Shown here: positions 1-6,644 of the stretch, piece after piece | Layout: every line of letters begins with the position of its first letter | Position numbering within the stretch: position 1 is the stretch's first letter | Assembly (NCBI GenBank): GCA_003551265.1 | Contig: PUMG01000115.1 | Location: 1 to 19,301 of the forward strand | Length of the DNA: 19,301 bases | Reading direction: 5' to 3' | From: Halovenus sp. | GTDB taxonomy: Archaea > Halobacteriota > Halobacteria > Halobacteriales > Haloarculaceae | Position numbers and translations under genes: made by a program | Notes under the pieces: model-generated | What the model was told of the DNA's origin: nothing | The model's database searches: none | What the model saw: only the letters and a program-made list of their open reading frames with translations

Positions 1-2
1 CG

Positions 3-122
3 AGTTTCGTCGCTATTGGGGAGCGGCGCTCGCTCGAAACGGTGTCCGAGCGCTGGGATGAGCGACCGGGGACCACGCTTCGTTCTCGAACACAATCAAC
101 GGGAGTCAAGGTAGATGAGTGA
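3..122 (+). CDS. Archaeal-type shikimate kinase, C-terminal end only (partial)
   Basis: An open frame enters from the left edge and ends at TGA 120-122, giving about 39 residues that begin SFVAIGERRSLE and end GVKVDE. The pattern of a short FVAIG strand, a helix, then ERPGTTLRSRTQ resembles the C-terminus of the archaeal GHMP-type shikimate kinase, which phosphorylates shikimate in the aromatic pathway. Only the tail is present, so no catalytic motif can be checked. The call rests on this tail and on the chorismate mutase that starts 18 nt downstream, an arrangement I recall from haloarchaea. It could be another protein; the reading frame is more certain than the name. Confidence 0.5.
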   Translation, partial: SFVAIGERRSLETVSERWDERPGTTLRSRTQSTGVKVDE

Positions 123-140
123 GAAGCAACCCACAGGAAC

Positions 141-461
141 ATGACCGGAACCGAGAACCAGCGAGGAGGTGGAGAGACTGTCAGTCCCGAGGAGATGACG
201 CTTGACCAGTTACGCGAGGAGATCGAGGGAATCGACAGGGAACTCGTCGAACTCATCGCCCGACGGACGTACGTCGCCTACACGATAGCACAGGTGAAAG
301 ACCAGCGCGACCTGCCGATAGTCGACGAGGGTCAGGAACAGCGGGTGATGGACCGTGCGGGCGAGAACGCCGAACGCTTCGACGTCGACGCCAACCTCGT
401 CAAGGCCATCTTCCGACTGCTCATCGAGTTGAACAAGGTCGAGCAACGAGAGAATCGATAG
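141..461 (+). CDS. Chorismate mutase (AroQ fold, archaeal monofunctional)
   Basis: Chorismate mutase converts chorismate to prephenate, the branch point to phenylalanine and tyrosine. The 106-residue protein has the all-helical AroQ pattern: LDQLREEIEGIDRELVELIARR (residues 21-42) with the Arg and Glu positions of the first long helix, then VAYTIAQVKDQRDLPI, and a C-terminal helix IFRLLIELNKVEQ. Size fits the stand-alone family of about 85-105 residues. An alternative start is the ATG at 195 (Met19), just before the conserved domain; residues 1-18 are low-complexity and may not be translated. It lies 18 nt after the preceding frame, probably the same transcript, and faces the antitoxin gene tail-to-tail with 30 nt between. 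Confidence 0.9.
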   Translation: MTGTENQRGGGETVSPEEMTLDQLREEIEGIDRELVELIARRTYVAYTIAQVKDQRDLPIVDEGQEQRVMDRAGENAERFDVDANLVKAIFRLLIELNKVEQRENR

Positions 462-491
462 CCGGTTTCCGAATCACAGTGAGATGTGCAC

Positions 492-707
492 TCACGACGT
501 CCTTCGCTCTCTGGAGCGAGTGCGTCCTTCCTCGATAGTGCTTTCGAGGTCTCTCACCTCCCTTTCAGAGAGAATGCCTGCCACTTCATTCCAGGAGCGT
601 TCCCCTGCGAGACGCTTGACGGTTTCACTGAAGCTCTCCCCTTCCTTTTTCCGGGCTTTCAGTCGCTCGTAGACTTCTTCGTCGAGTGAAATCGTCTTCG
701 TTGCCAT
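492..707 (-). CDS. VapB-type antitoxin, no partner toxin seen
   Basis: A 71-residue acidic/basic protein starting MATKTISLDEEVYERLKARK. The N-terminal beta strand followed by helices, and the segment GESFSETVKRL, match the archaeal VapB antitoxin family (DUF217 type), which binds operator DNA and neutralises a PIN-domain VapC RNase. The ATG at 707 was chosen over an upstream in-frame ATG at 731, because it starts exactly at the family N-terminus and lies about 25-30 nt from a TATA-like tract (733-742). VapC normally follows within a few bases, but the sequence after the stop at 492 holds no PIN domain and runs directly into the end of chorismate mutase. It is therefore an orphan antitoxin or the remainder of a broken module. 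Confidence 0.75.
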   Translation of the reverse strand: MATKTISLDEEVYERLKARKKEGESFSETVKRLAGERSWNEVAGILSEREVRDLESTIEEGRTRSRERRTS

Positions 708-731
708 AGCAATACACAGTACTACATGCAC

Positions 732-744
732 GTTTTAAAAATAT
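732..744. promoter_or_regulatory. Shared TATA-like tract between vapB-like gene and hisS
   Basis: The tract GTTTTAAAAATAT is the only strongly AT-rich stretch in the 124-nt divergent spacer. On the minus strand it reads ATTTTTAAAAC about 26-35 nt before the antitoxin ATG, giving a near-leaderless transcript. On the plus strand it would start hisS near 768, with a leader of about 60 nt. That leader opens with a perfect 6-bp inverted repeat, AGGCGA (767-772) and TCGCCT (783-788). Confidence 0.5.
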
Positions 745-831
745 CCGTGGTGTATCCGTCGGGGACAGGCGAGATTGCTCGGTCGCCTCCAAGACGGTGC
801 TTTCAAGCGGGCGCCTGTCGAATCCCGGTAC

Positions 832-2139
832 ATGTACGACCGTATCAAGGGCTTCCGTGATTTCTACCCGCGGGAGATGCAGTCTCGACAGCAGGTTATC
901 GAGACAGTCGAGTCGACAGCGAGGGGGTACGGGTTCCGACCCATCGGGACACCCGCGCTCGAACAGGCGAAGATGTACGCCGACAAAAGCGGCGAAGAGA
1001 TTCTTGACGAGCTGTACGCGTTCGAGGACAGAGGCGGCCGAGAGGTCGCGCTGACACCCGAGTTGACGCCGACAGTTGCCCGGATGGTGGTCGCCCGCCA
1101 GCAAGAGCTCTCGAAACCCATCAAGTGGGTGTCGACGCGGCCGTTCTGGCGCTACGAAGAACCACAGCAGGGCCGCTTCAGGGAGTTCTACCAGACGAAC
1201 GTCGACATCTTCGGCACCAGCGACCCGGCAGCGGACGCCGAGATTCTCGCAGTCGCTGGAGACGCGCTCTCGAACCTCGGACTCACCGGGGAAGACTTCG
1301 AATTCCACGTCTCACACCGCGATATTCTCGGTGGCTTGCTGGAGGGATTCGACGCCGACGTCGACACGACTGCCGCAATCCGTGCTGTCGACAAACGCGC
1401 GAAGGTCGACCGAGACGAGTACTTCGAACTGCTGGAATCCGCTGGACTGTCTGACTCACAGGCAGCAGAGTTCGACGACCTGCTGGGAACGCCAGAGGCG
1501 GACCTCGACGACCTCGTCGCGTTCGCTGGAACAGACCGTGTCGCGGCCGCCGTTGCGAACCTGCAGGCCGTGCTCGCTGCGACCGAGAGCTTCGGCGTCC
1601 GAGAGTACTGTACGCTCTCGTTGACGACTGCACGGGGACTCGATTACTACACCGGAACGGTCTTCGAGTGCTTCGACTCCACCGGTGAGGTTTCGCGCGC
1701 GGTGTTTGGCGGTGGGCGCTACGACGACCTCATCGAGGGGTTCGGTGGACAGCCGACACCCGCCGTCGGGTTCGCCCCCGGCTACGCCACACTCTCGCTG
1801 CTCTGCCAGCGCGCGGGGGTCTGGCCCGAAGAGACGCTGCAGACTGATTACTACGTCTTGCAGGTCGGCGACACGCAGTCGGTCGCTGCAACTGTCGCCC
1901 GAGAACTACGCGAGCGGGGACACGTCGTCGAATCAGACGTCTCGGGTCGGAGCTTCGGTGCACAACTGGAGTACGCCGACAGCATCAACGCCGAGACGGT
2001 CGTCATCGTTGGCGAGCGTGACCTGGAAAACGGCGAAGTGACGCTCAGGGATATGGAATCCGGTGAACAGACTCAGGTCGCCATCGATGAGTTCCCCGGA
2101 GCGAACACGCGGCCCACGGTTGCGAATTTCGAGAACTAG
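832..2139 (+). CDS. hisS: Histidyl-tRNA synthetase
   Basis: A class II aminoacyl-tRNA synthetase charging tRNA-His. The ATG at 832 gives 435 residues beginning MYDRIKGFRDFYP, the usual N-terminus; a longer frame from 775 adds unrelated residues. Motif 1 lies near GFRPIGTP (34-41). Motif 2 is FWRYEEPQQGRFREFYQ (105-121, with Arg107 and Arg115). The histidine-specific segments ARGLDYYTGTVFE (267-279) and FGGGRYDDLI (292-301) are present. The C-terminal anticodon-binding domain covers about 338-420 (TDYYVLQVGD and SGRSFGAQLEYADSINAETVVIVG). Motif 3 reads GFAPGYATL (313-321), where the usual GxGxER arginine is missing; I believe related haloarchaeal enzymes share this. The gene stands alone, followed 40 nt later by a gene with its own TATA box. 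Confidence 0.95.
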   Translation: MYDRIKGFRDFYPREMQSRQQVIETVESTARGYGFRPIGTPALEQAKMYADKSGEEILDELYAFEDRGGREVALTPELTPTVARMVVARQQELSKPIKWVSTRPFWRYEEPQQGRFREFYQTNVDIFGTSDPAADAEILAVAGDALSNLGLTGEDFEFHVSHRDILGGLLEGFDADVDTTAAIRAVDKRAKVDRDEYFELLESAGLSDSQAAEFDDLLGTPEADLDDLVAFAGTDRVAAAVANLQAVLAATESFGVREYCTLSLTTARGLDYYTGTVFECFDSTGEVSRAVFGGGRYDDLIEGFGGQPTPAVGFAPGYATLSLLCQRAGVWPEETLQTDYYVLQVGDTQSVAATVARELRERGHVVESDVSGRSFGAQLEYADSINAETVVIVGERDLENGEVTLRDMESGEQTQVAIDEFPGANTRPTVANFEN

Positions 2140-2149
2140 CCCGCCGCCA

Positions 2150-2157
2150 TTATATAC
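2150..2157 (+). promoter_or_regulatory. TATA box of the family 2 glycosyltransferase gene
   Basis: TTATATAC lies 23-30 nt before the ATG at 2180, in the 40-nt spacer after hisS. This spacing predicts a leaderless transcript and supports 2180 as the start rather than the longer in-frame extension overlapping hisS. Confidence 0.65.
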
Positions 2158-2179
2158 CCCGTCTACGCTAGAGAAAGAC

Positions 2180-3082
2180 ATGGAGTTCTCGGTGGTGGTC
2201 CCGACGCTGAACGCCCGCGACCAGCTCGCGTGCTGTCTGGACTCCATCGCAAAACACGCCTCGAATGTCGAGGTTATCGTCGTCAACGGCCCGTCCTCCG
2301 ACGGCACGACTGGTATGGTCCGCGAGCGCGACGACGTCGACGTGCTGGTTGAACTCGCAGACCGGACGATACCGGTTGCACGAAACGCTGGTATCGACCG
2401 TGCGAACGGTGACGTCGTCGCGTTTGTCGACCACATGGCTACCGTGACACCGGGATGGACAGACGCACTGAAAGCCGGTCTCGACGAGGCCGACGTCGTG
2501 ACTGGGCCAACTGACACACAGGTCGACGGTGACGATGTCGTAACGCAATCTGAATCGCGGAGCGTTGCCGGGAGGTCAGTGACGTACTTCAACGCCGGGA
2601 ACGTCGCGTTCGACCGACACGTCCTCGATGAACTCGACGGCTTCGACGAGTACCTGCACGTCGGAGCGTCGCGTGACCTTGCTCACCGACTCGCAGGGCA
2701 GTCGTTCGAGGTTGCGTGGAGAGACGGAATGTGCGTCACTCGTGAGTTCGGGACCGACGGCGGCAAGCACGAATCCGACTGGGGCTGGAAGTACCGCTCA
2801 CTCGCCTATCGACTCGTCAAGAACTACAACCTCCGGCCGACTGTCGTTCGGCGACTCGTGGGCCACGCCGCTGCCGATGGGTACGCCGAGTTTCGCTCGA
2901 TTGGACGGGGTGAGACGGCACCCTCGGAGTGGTTCGGCTCGGGAAAACGTGTCGTGAGGAACCTCGCTGGCGGTGTCAGAGCCGGTCTGGGTGCTCGTCG
3001 CCGTGACCGGACGCCACGGCGAAACCCGTGGGGTCGTTCTTCGAGAGCAGACCGCGAAGTGACAGTATACGACTGGCGGTGA
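2180..3082 (+). CDS. Family 2 glycosyltransferase (GT-A fold)
   Basis: A 300-residue protein that probably transfers a sugar from a nucleotide-activated donor to an unknown acceptor. The N-terminus MEFSVVVPTLNARDQLACCL is the GT2 nucleotide-binding start. It is followed by VVNGPSSDGTTGM (35-47) in place of the usual VDDGSxDGT, by PVARNAGI (65-72), and by VAFVDHMATVTPGW (80-93) where a DxD metal motif is expected but only Asp84-His85 remains. A later FNAGNVAFDRHVLDELDGFDE matches the GT2 acceptor-side pattern. The C-terminus (about 265-300) is Arg-rich and may contact membrane or polyanion. No membrane helix is obvious. It is a single gene, and its last codons form the first unit of a degenerate tandem repeat. 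Surface glycosylation or lipid modification is possible; the substrate cannot be deduced. Confidence 0.8.
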   Translation: MEFSVVVPTLNARDQLACCLDSIAKHASNVEVIVVNGPSSDGTTGMVRERDDVDVLVELADRTIPVARNAGIDRANGDVVAFVDHMATVTPGWTDALKAGLDEADVVTGPTDTQVDGDDVVTQSESRSVAGRSVTYFNAGNVAFDRHVLDELDGFDEYLHVGASRDLAHRLAGQSFEVAWRDGMCVTREFGTDGGKHESDWGWKYRSLAYRLVKNYNLRPTVVRRLVGHAAADGYAEFRSIGRGETAPSEWFGSGKRVVRNLAGGVRAGLGARRRDRTPRRNPWGRSSRADREVTVYDWR

Positions 3083-3160
3083 GTGCGCGCAGCTTTGGAC
3101 TGGGGGCGAGTGCGCGCAGTTTCTGAGTGGCGATATGTACGCAGTCTCGGACTAGCGGTA
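3071..3160. repeat. Degenerate 27-bp tandem repeat filling a convergent spacer
   Basis: Unit A (3071-3097) and unit B (3098-3124) share about 22 of 27 bases, including a block GAGTGCGCGCAG. Unit C (3125-3149) is a shorter, more diverged copy beginning GAGTGGCG, and a fourth fragment starts at 3150 (GACTAGCGGTAG). The array holds the last three codons and stop of the glycosyltransferase (+) and the stop of the amidohydrolase homologue (-), and makes up the whole 69-nt space between them. Confidence 0.7.
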
Positions 3161-3961
3161 GTCGAACACCTCGACGACTCTGGCAGCGTTCTTCCAGAAC
3201 ACTTTCCGCATCGAATCCTCTGGCACGTCGAGTGTCAGAATCTCCATGATGGCTACGTTTGGGTGTGCAGCAGGTGCACCGCTCCCGAAGAGTACTCGGT
3301 CGGGGTGTTCCATGATTGCGCGTTCGAGTTGGTGTCTGAACCTGACGAAACTTGTATCGACATAACACGACTCGTAGCTGCTGAGGAGGTCGATCATCTC
3401 GTCGGTGAGTTCTTCATCGAGGGGATACCCGCCACAGTGAGCGACAATCACCGGGATCTCGTAGGCGAGCAGCGTCTCCTCGATAACGGCCGGAGGAAAT
3501 TCACGTCCTCCGTAGGTCAAAAGCGGTCTGTCGACAGATTCGAGCGCCGAGAGTACGTCGGAGTCGGGAAGACCGTCGACCGTCGGGTCGATAACGAACC
3601 CCTCGAAGCGGTCCTCGTAGGCGTACTGTTCGATGTCCTCGGGAGAGGTGTGGTGGTCGCTCCGTGACCGGGCGACGTTACGAAGCAGCGCACCTGTCCC
3701 CACCGACGGTGTCCGAACTCCCGCGATTCGTGCGAACGCGGTGAACGGTCTGTCGACAGCGATGCGCGCCACTGCGTTGTTGACTCGAAGGTAGCCCTCT
3801 TCACGTTCGCCAGGAAACACGAGCGCCTCGACGATACCGGCCTGGTGCATCTCGCGCTGGATCTGCTCTGGGTCGCCGATTCCACGGGGACGTCGACGCT
3901 CGTCCGGCTCGACTTCGATGTGTGTGTCGACAACCCTGAATCCGTGTTCCAACTCCAGCAT
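3152..3961 (-). CDS. Amidohydrolase-fold protein with incomplete metal site
   Basis: A 269-residue TIM-barrel protein of the COG2159 amidohydrolase group. Its order of segments parallels the enzyme at 16347-17216 in this window: start VDTHIEVEPD (11-20), GFVIDPTVDG (121-130), LLTYGG (147-152), VIVAHCGGYP (171-180), CYVDTSF, LFGSGAPAAHP (224-234) and a C-terminal MRKVFWKNAARV. Of the metal ligands expected from that paralogue, His14 and His175 remain. The second His of HxH is Glu16, the mid-barrel His is Tyr150, and the terminal Asp of GTDYP is Gly228. It may have changed chemistry or be a non-catalytic pseudoenzyme. It is divergent from the TrmB-type regulator, with a 76-bp palindromic repeat between the two. 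Confidence 0.75.
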   Translation of the reverse strand: MLELEHGFRVVDTHIEVEPDERRRPRGIGDPEQIQREMHQAGIVEALVFPGEREEGYLRVNNAVARIAVDRPFTAFARIAGVRTPSVGTGALLRNVARSRSDHHTSPEDIEQYAYEDRFEGFVIDPTVDGLPDSDVLSALESVDRPLLTYGGREFPPAVIEETLLAYEIPVIVAHCGGYPLDEELTDEMIDLLSSYESCYVDTSFVRFRHQLERAIMEHPDRVLFGSGAPAAHPNVAIMEILTLDVPEDSMRKVFWKNAARVVEVFDYR

Positions 3962-4015
3962 CTATCCGCACCATGCGCCTGTGGGTACTTAACTCTCGGC
4001 GGATCGTCCTGATAC

Positions 4016-4091
4016 AGGGATTATCGTACCTGTACAGAGATTCCCGCTGCGACGTACAGCGAGAAATCGATGATGACGTACGATAATCTCT
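4016..4091 (-). repeat. 76-bp palindromic element, copy 1
   Basis: An imperfect palindrome with ends AGGGATTATCGTAC and GTACGATAATCTCT. Folding the two halves pairs most of 30+ positions around a short centre flanked by CGCTG and CAGCG. Reversed, it matches 18443-18518 at about 70 of 76 positions and 17289-17364 more loosely. It sits in the 229-nt divergent space, 55 nt from the amidohydrolase start and about 100 nt from the TrmB start. Unknown function; it resembles a REP- or MITE-like mobile palindrome. Confidence 0.85.
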
Positions 4092-4148
4092 ATACCGACC
4101 GCGAACAATCCGCTGGATTCCCCTTCGTAAGTATTGTAGTACAGACAG

Positions 4149-4157
4149 AAATAAGTA
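4149..4157 (+). promoter_or_regulatory. Probable TATA region of the TrmB-type gene
   Basis: AAATAAGTA lies 34-42 nt before the ATG at 4191, implying a leader of roughly 10 nt. GAGGGTG, a partial Shine-Dalgarno-like sequence, sits 6-12 nt before the ATG. Just upstream is GTATTGTAGTAC (about 4131-4142), whose ends GTA and TAC are inverted, a possible regulator site. Confidence 0.4.
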
Positions 4158-4190
4158 CGGTGAGACCGACCACTCACGCGAGGGTGCGAC

Positions 4191-4958
4191 ATGACAGACG
4201 ACAATAAGGCAGTGACCGGGTTGAAGCAACTGGGACTGTCGACGTACGAGGCGCGGGTGTTCGTCGCGCTTCATAAACTCGGGACGGGGACCGCAAGCGA
4301 GATTAGTTCCGTCGTGGAGGTGCCCCGCTCGCAGGTCTACGGCGCTGCTGAGGGTCTCGAAGAGCTCGGGCTGGTCGAGACACAGCAGTCGACGCCGACG
4401 ACGTACCGGCCGGTGCCGCTCCAACAGGCACGTGAGCAGTTGCTCGACCAGCTTGCACGGACTGGCGAGGAGGCGTTCGACTATCTCGAACGGGTAAAGA
4501 ACACCCACGAGGCGCGCGAGAAGAGCGAATCCATCTGGCTCATCAGTGCGCGTGATGCCATCGTCTCCCGAACTGTCGACGTTGCCGCGATGGCCGAGCA
4601 TCGGCTCCTCTATGGGGTTACGAGTGTGGAGTACCTCGAAGACGATATCGTTAGGGCGCTCGAAGAGGCAAGCGAGCGAGGGGTGACTGTTGTCGTGGCG
4701 AGTGCGGAGCCCACGGTTCTCGAGGCGGTCCCCGACAGTAGCCCTCTCATCACGTACCGTGTTCCCGCCGAGCGAGACATGGACGTCGACACTGGACGGG
4801 TGCTCCTCGCTGACGAACACACCGTTCTGTTGAGTACACATTCGGAGGTAACCAGTCAGGGCCACGGCGAGGAGGTTGCGTTCTGGACGAGTGAGAATCC
4901 GTTCGCTTCCGTCCTCGTCGAACTCGTTTCAGGCTGGCTTCGGGAACCGTTTCCGTGA
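4191..4958 (+). CDS. TrmB-family transcriptional regulator
   Basis: A 255-residue DNA-binding regulator. The N-terminal winged helix (about 8-75) has the TrmB signature: GLKQLGLSTYEARVFVAL, then GTASEISSVVEVPRSQVYGAAEGLEELGLVE. A helical linker (77-112) probably dimerises. The C-terminal domain (from about 114, SIWLISARDAIV) has the alternating strand-helix pattern of the phospholipase-D-like TrmB effector domain, which in known members binds sugars or related ligands; no catalytic HKD motif is seen. It is divergent from the amidohydrolase homologue, so that gene and its own promoter are natural targets, an inference from layout. A 7-bp inverted repeat, GGGACGT (4961-4967) and ACGTCCC (4985-4991), follows the stop. 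Confidence 0.88.
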   Translation: MTDDNKAVTGLKQLGLSTYEARVFVALHKLGTGTASEISSVVEVPRSQVYGAAEGLEELGLVETQQSTPTTYRPVPLQQAREQLLDQLARTGEEAFDYLERVKNTHEAREKSESIWLISARDAIVSRTVDVAAMAEHRLLYGVTSVEYLEDDIVRALEEASERGVTVVVASAEPTVLEAVPDSSPLITYRVPAERDMDVDTGRVLLADEHTVLLSTHSEVTSQGHGEEVAFWTSENPFASVLVELVSGWLREPFP

Positions 4959-5007
4959 TAGGGACGTGTCCGTCAGTCTCAAGAACGTCCCGTCCACACA
5001 GCCACGC

Positions 5008-5709
5008 ATGGGTACGACGCTCGAATCCACCGACGAGCAGATGAGAGAGTTGCTGGAACGACTTCACGAGGAGTATCCCGACACGACGATTTCGCTTCGG
5101 TTTTCGAACCGACTGGAGCTGTTGATTGCGGTCGTTCTCTCTGCACAGTGTACCGACGAACGCGTGAACACTGTGACAGCCGGCCTGTTCGAGAAGTACG
5201 AGACTGCCGAGGACTACGCGAGCGCCAGTCAGGACGAACTCGCCGAGGATATCAGCTCGATAACGTACTACAACAGCAAGGCGGGCTACATCCGAGACGC
5301 CTGCAGCCAGATTATCGACGAACACGACGGTGAGGTCCCGGATTCGATGTCGGCGCTCACTGACCTTCCGGGAGTTGGGCGCAAAACCGCGAACGTCGTC
5401 CTCCAGCACGGCCACGATGTCGTCGAGGGTATCGTTGTCGACACCCACGTACAGCGGCTGACCCGCCGACTCGGTATCACCGACCAGCACAGGCCCGAAG
5501 CTATCGAACAGGAGTTGATGACAGTCGTTCCGGAAGGCGAGTGGGTGCAGTTCACCCACCTGCTCATCAGTCACGGCCGGGCGGTGTGCTCGGCCCGGAA
5601 CCCGACGTGTTCGGCGTGTGTTCTCGAAGATATTTGTCCCTCCTCGAAACTCGACAGTCAGGTCGACCTCGACTCCGGCGAGTCGTGGGACTCAGGTTCA
5701 GGCGCATAG
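5008..5709 (+). CDS. nth: Endonuclease III (DNA glycosylase/AP lyase)
   Basis: This enzyme removes oxidised pyrimidines and cuts abasic sites in base excision repair. The ATG at 5008 gives 233 residues; an upstream in-frame extension inside the TrmB gene is not family-like. The helix-hairpin-helix LPGVGRKTANVVL (120-132) carries the catalytic Lys126, and GIVVDTHVQRL holds the catalytic Asp145. The C-terminal four-cysteine iron-sulfur cluster has Cys194, Cys201, Cys204 and Cys210 in the classic C-x6-C-x2-C-x5-C spacing. A short Ser/Asp-rich tail (211-233) follows. The gene starts 49 nt after the TrmB-type gene and converges on a Nudix gene with 29 nt between. All key residues are present, so activity is expected. 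Confidence 0.95.
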   Translation: MGTTLESTDEQMRELLERLHEEYPDTTISLRFSNRLELLIAVVLSAQCTDERVNTVTAGLFEKYETAEDYASASQDELAEDISSITYYNSKAGYIRDACSQIIDEHDGEVPDSMSALTDLPGVGRKTANVVLQHGHDVVEGIVVDTHVQRLTRRLGITDQHRPEAIEQELMTVVPEGEWVQFTHLLISHGRAVCSARNPTCSACVLEDICPSSKLDSQVDLDSGESWDSGSGA

Positions 5710-5738
5710 TCCGTTTCGAGGGACGGATACTGAGTGTA

Positions 5739-6167
5739 TCACTCTTCGTCGAACTTCTCGTCGAGGAACTCGTGTGCGTCTTCGAGAATCTCTCGTGGGC
5801 CATCCTGAGTGATGGTGTTGATGGCCTGTTCGTAGTCGCGCCACTGGTGGTCGCGGTGTTCGTGTGACAGTTCAGCCGACGCCTCGAACGAGCGAGCGAT
5901 GAACAGATGCACGGTCTTGTGAATCGTCTGTCCGCTCGCCTCGAAGACGTAGTCGTACTCCTCACGGAAGCCATCAATCAGCCGGAAATCCGAGATTCCA
6001 GCTTCCTCTTTCACCTCGCGTATCGCCGTTTGCTGAAGTTCCTCGTCACCTTCGACGCCGCCTTTGGGAAACTCCCAGTCTCCCGGACGACTCTTCAGGA
6101 GGAGGTACTCCCGACGGCCACGCGTATCGCGAAAGAGGATGGCTCCCGCGCTCGTGGCCTCCTTCAT
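5739..6167 (-). CDS. Nudix hydrolase, Ap4A-hydrolase-like
   Basis: A 142-residue Nudix enzyme that hydrolyses a nucleoside diphosphate linked to another group. The Nudix box runs from Gly36 to Ile58 and fits GX5EX7REUXEEXGU exactly (REVKEEAGI at 50-58). The preceding GDWEFPKGG and the N-terminus TSAGAILF resemble bis(5'-nucleosyl)-tetraphosphatase (asymmetrical) proteins, which break down the alarmone Ap4A. The substrate is inferred from resemblance only. It is convergent with endonuclease III and divergent from the uS10-like gene. Its single 142-residue domain is typical of the family. Confidence 0.85.
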   Translation of the reverse strand: MKEATSAGAILFRDTRGRREYLLLKSRPGDWEFPKGGVEGDEELQQTAIREVKEEAGISDFRLIDGFREEYDYVFEASGQTIHKTVHLFIARSFEASAELSHEHRDHQWRDYEQAINTITQDGPREILEDAHEFLDEKFDEE

Positions 6168-6288
6168 TGTATCCCTGTATTATGCCCTGCCTAATGAGAA
6201 TATCGAACGACGCGCCCGAAGCACATCTAGAACAGATAACACGAACTGAAACGAATGGGTTTTGTCGGTACCCGTGCTGTCCTCGGAT

Positions 6289-6609
6289 ATGCCGTTCGTC
6301 ACCCGCCTCACGCTCACGAGTGGAGATGGAGACCTGCTCGAATCAGTCGTCTCCGACATCAAACAGCGTGCCGAGCGCAAGGGTGCCGAACTCAGAGGCC
6401 CCCATCCGAAGCCGCCGAGGAAAATCGCGGTTCCCCTGTACAAGGGATTTCGTGAGGACGGCGAGTTCGACACATGGGAGTACACGGTCTACGTTCGCGT
6501 CATCGAGATTATCGACTACAGCGAGTTCGCGCGCGAGGTCGCCGGACGGAGATACCCCGACAGTATCCACATCGCCGCCGACGTCGAGCAGTTCACTCGA
6601 ACGAGATAG
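6289..6609 (+). CDS. uS10/mL48-family ribosomal protein paralogue
   Basis: A 106-residue protein with the fold signature of ribosomal protein uS10: an N-terminal strand FVTRLTLTSGD, a helix with VVSDIKQRAERKGAELRGP, the central loop GPHPKPPRKIAVPLYKG (37-53), a strand WEYTVYVRVIEI, and a C-terminal strand DSIHIAADVEQF. Canonical haloarchaeal uS10 is encoded next to elongation factor 1-alpha; this gene has no ribosomal neighbours, so it is likely a paralogue whose place in the ribosome is uncertain. The ATG at 6289 was preferred over a frame start at 6262 because the family begins at this point. A T5 tract at 6614-6618 after the stop may help end transcription. The next gene begins 35 nt downstream. 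Confidence 0.7.
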   Translation: MPFVTRLTLTSGDGDLLESVVSDIKQRAERKGAELRGPHPKPPRKIAVPLYKGFREDGEFDTWEYTVYVRVIEIIDYSEFAREVAGRRYPDSIHIAADVEQFTRTR

Positions 6610-6644
6610 CCGAGTTTTTGTCACTGAGCGCCCTCGCCTCCGGT

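Noticed and set aside
3801..4865. A 354-codon open frame on the minus strand
   Set aside because: It is the shadow of the TrmB-type gene plus the divergent spacer and repeat. The composition is not haloarchaeal-like and no domain is visible.
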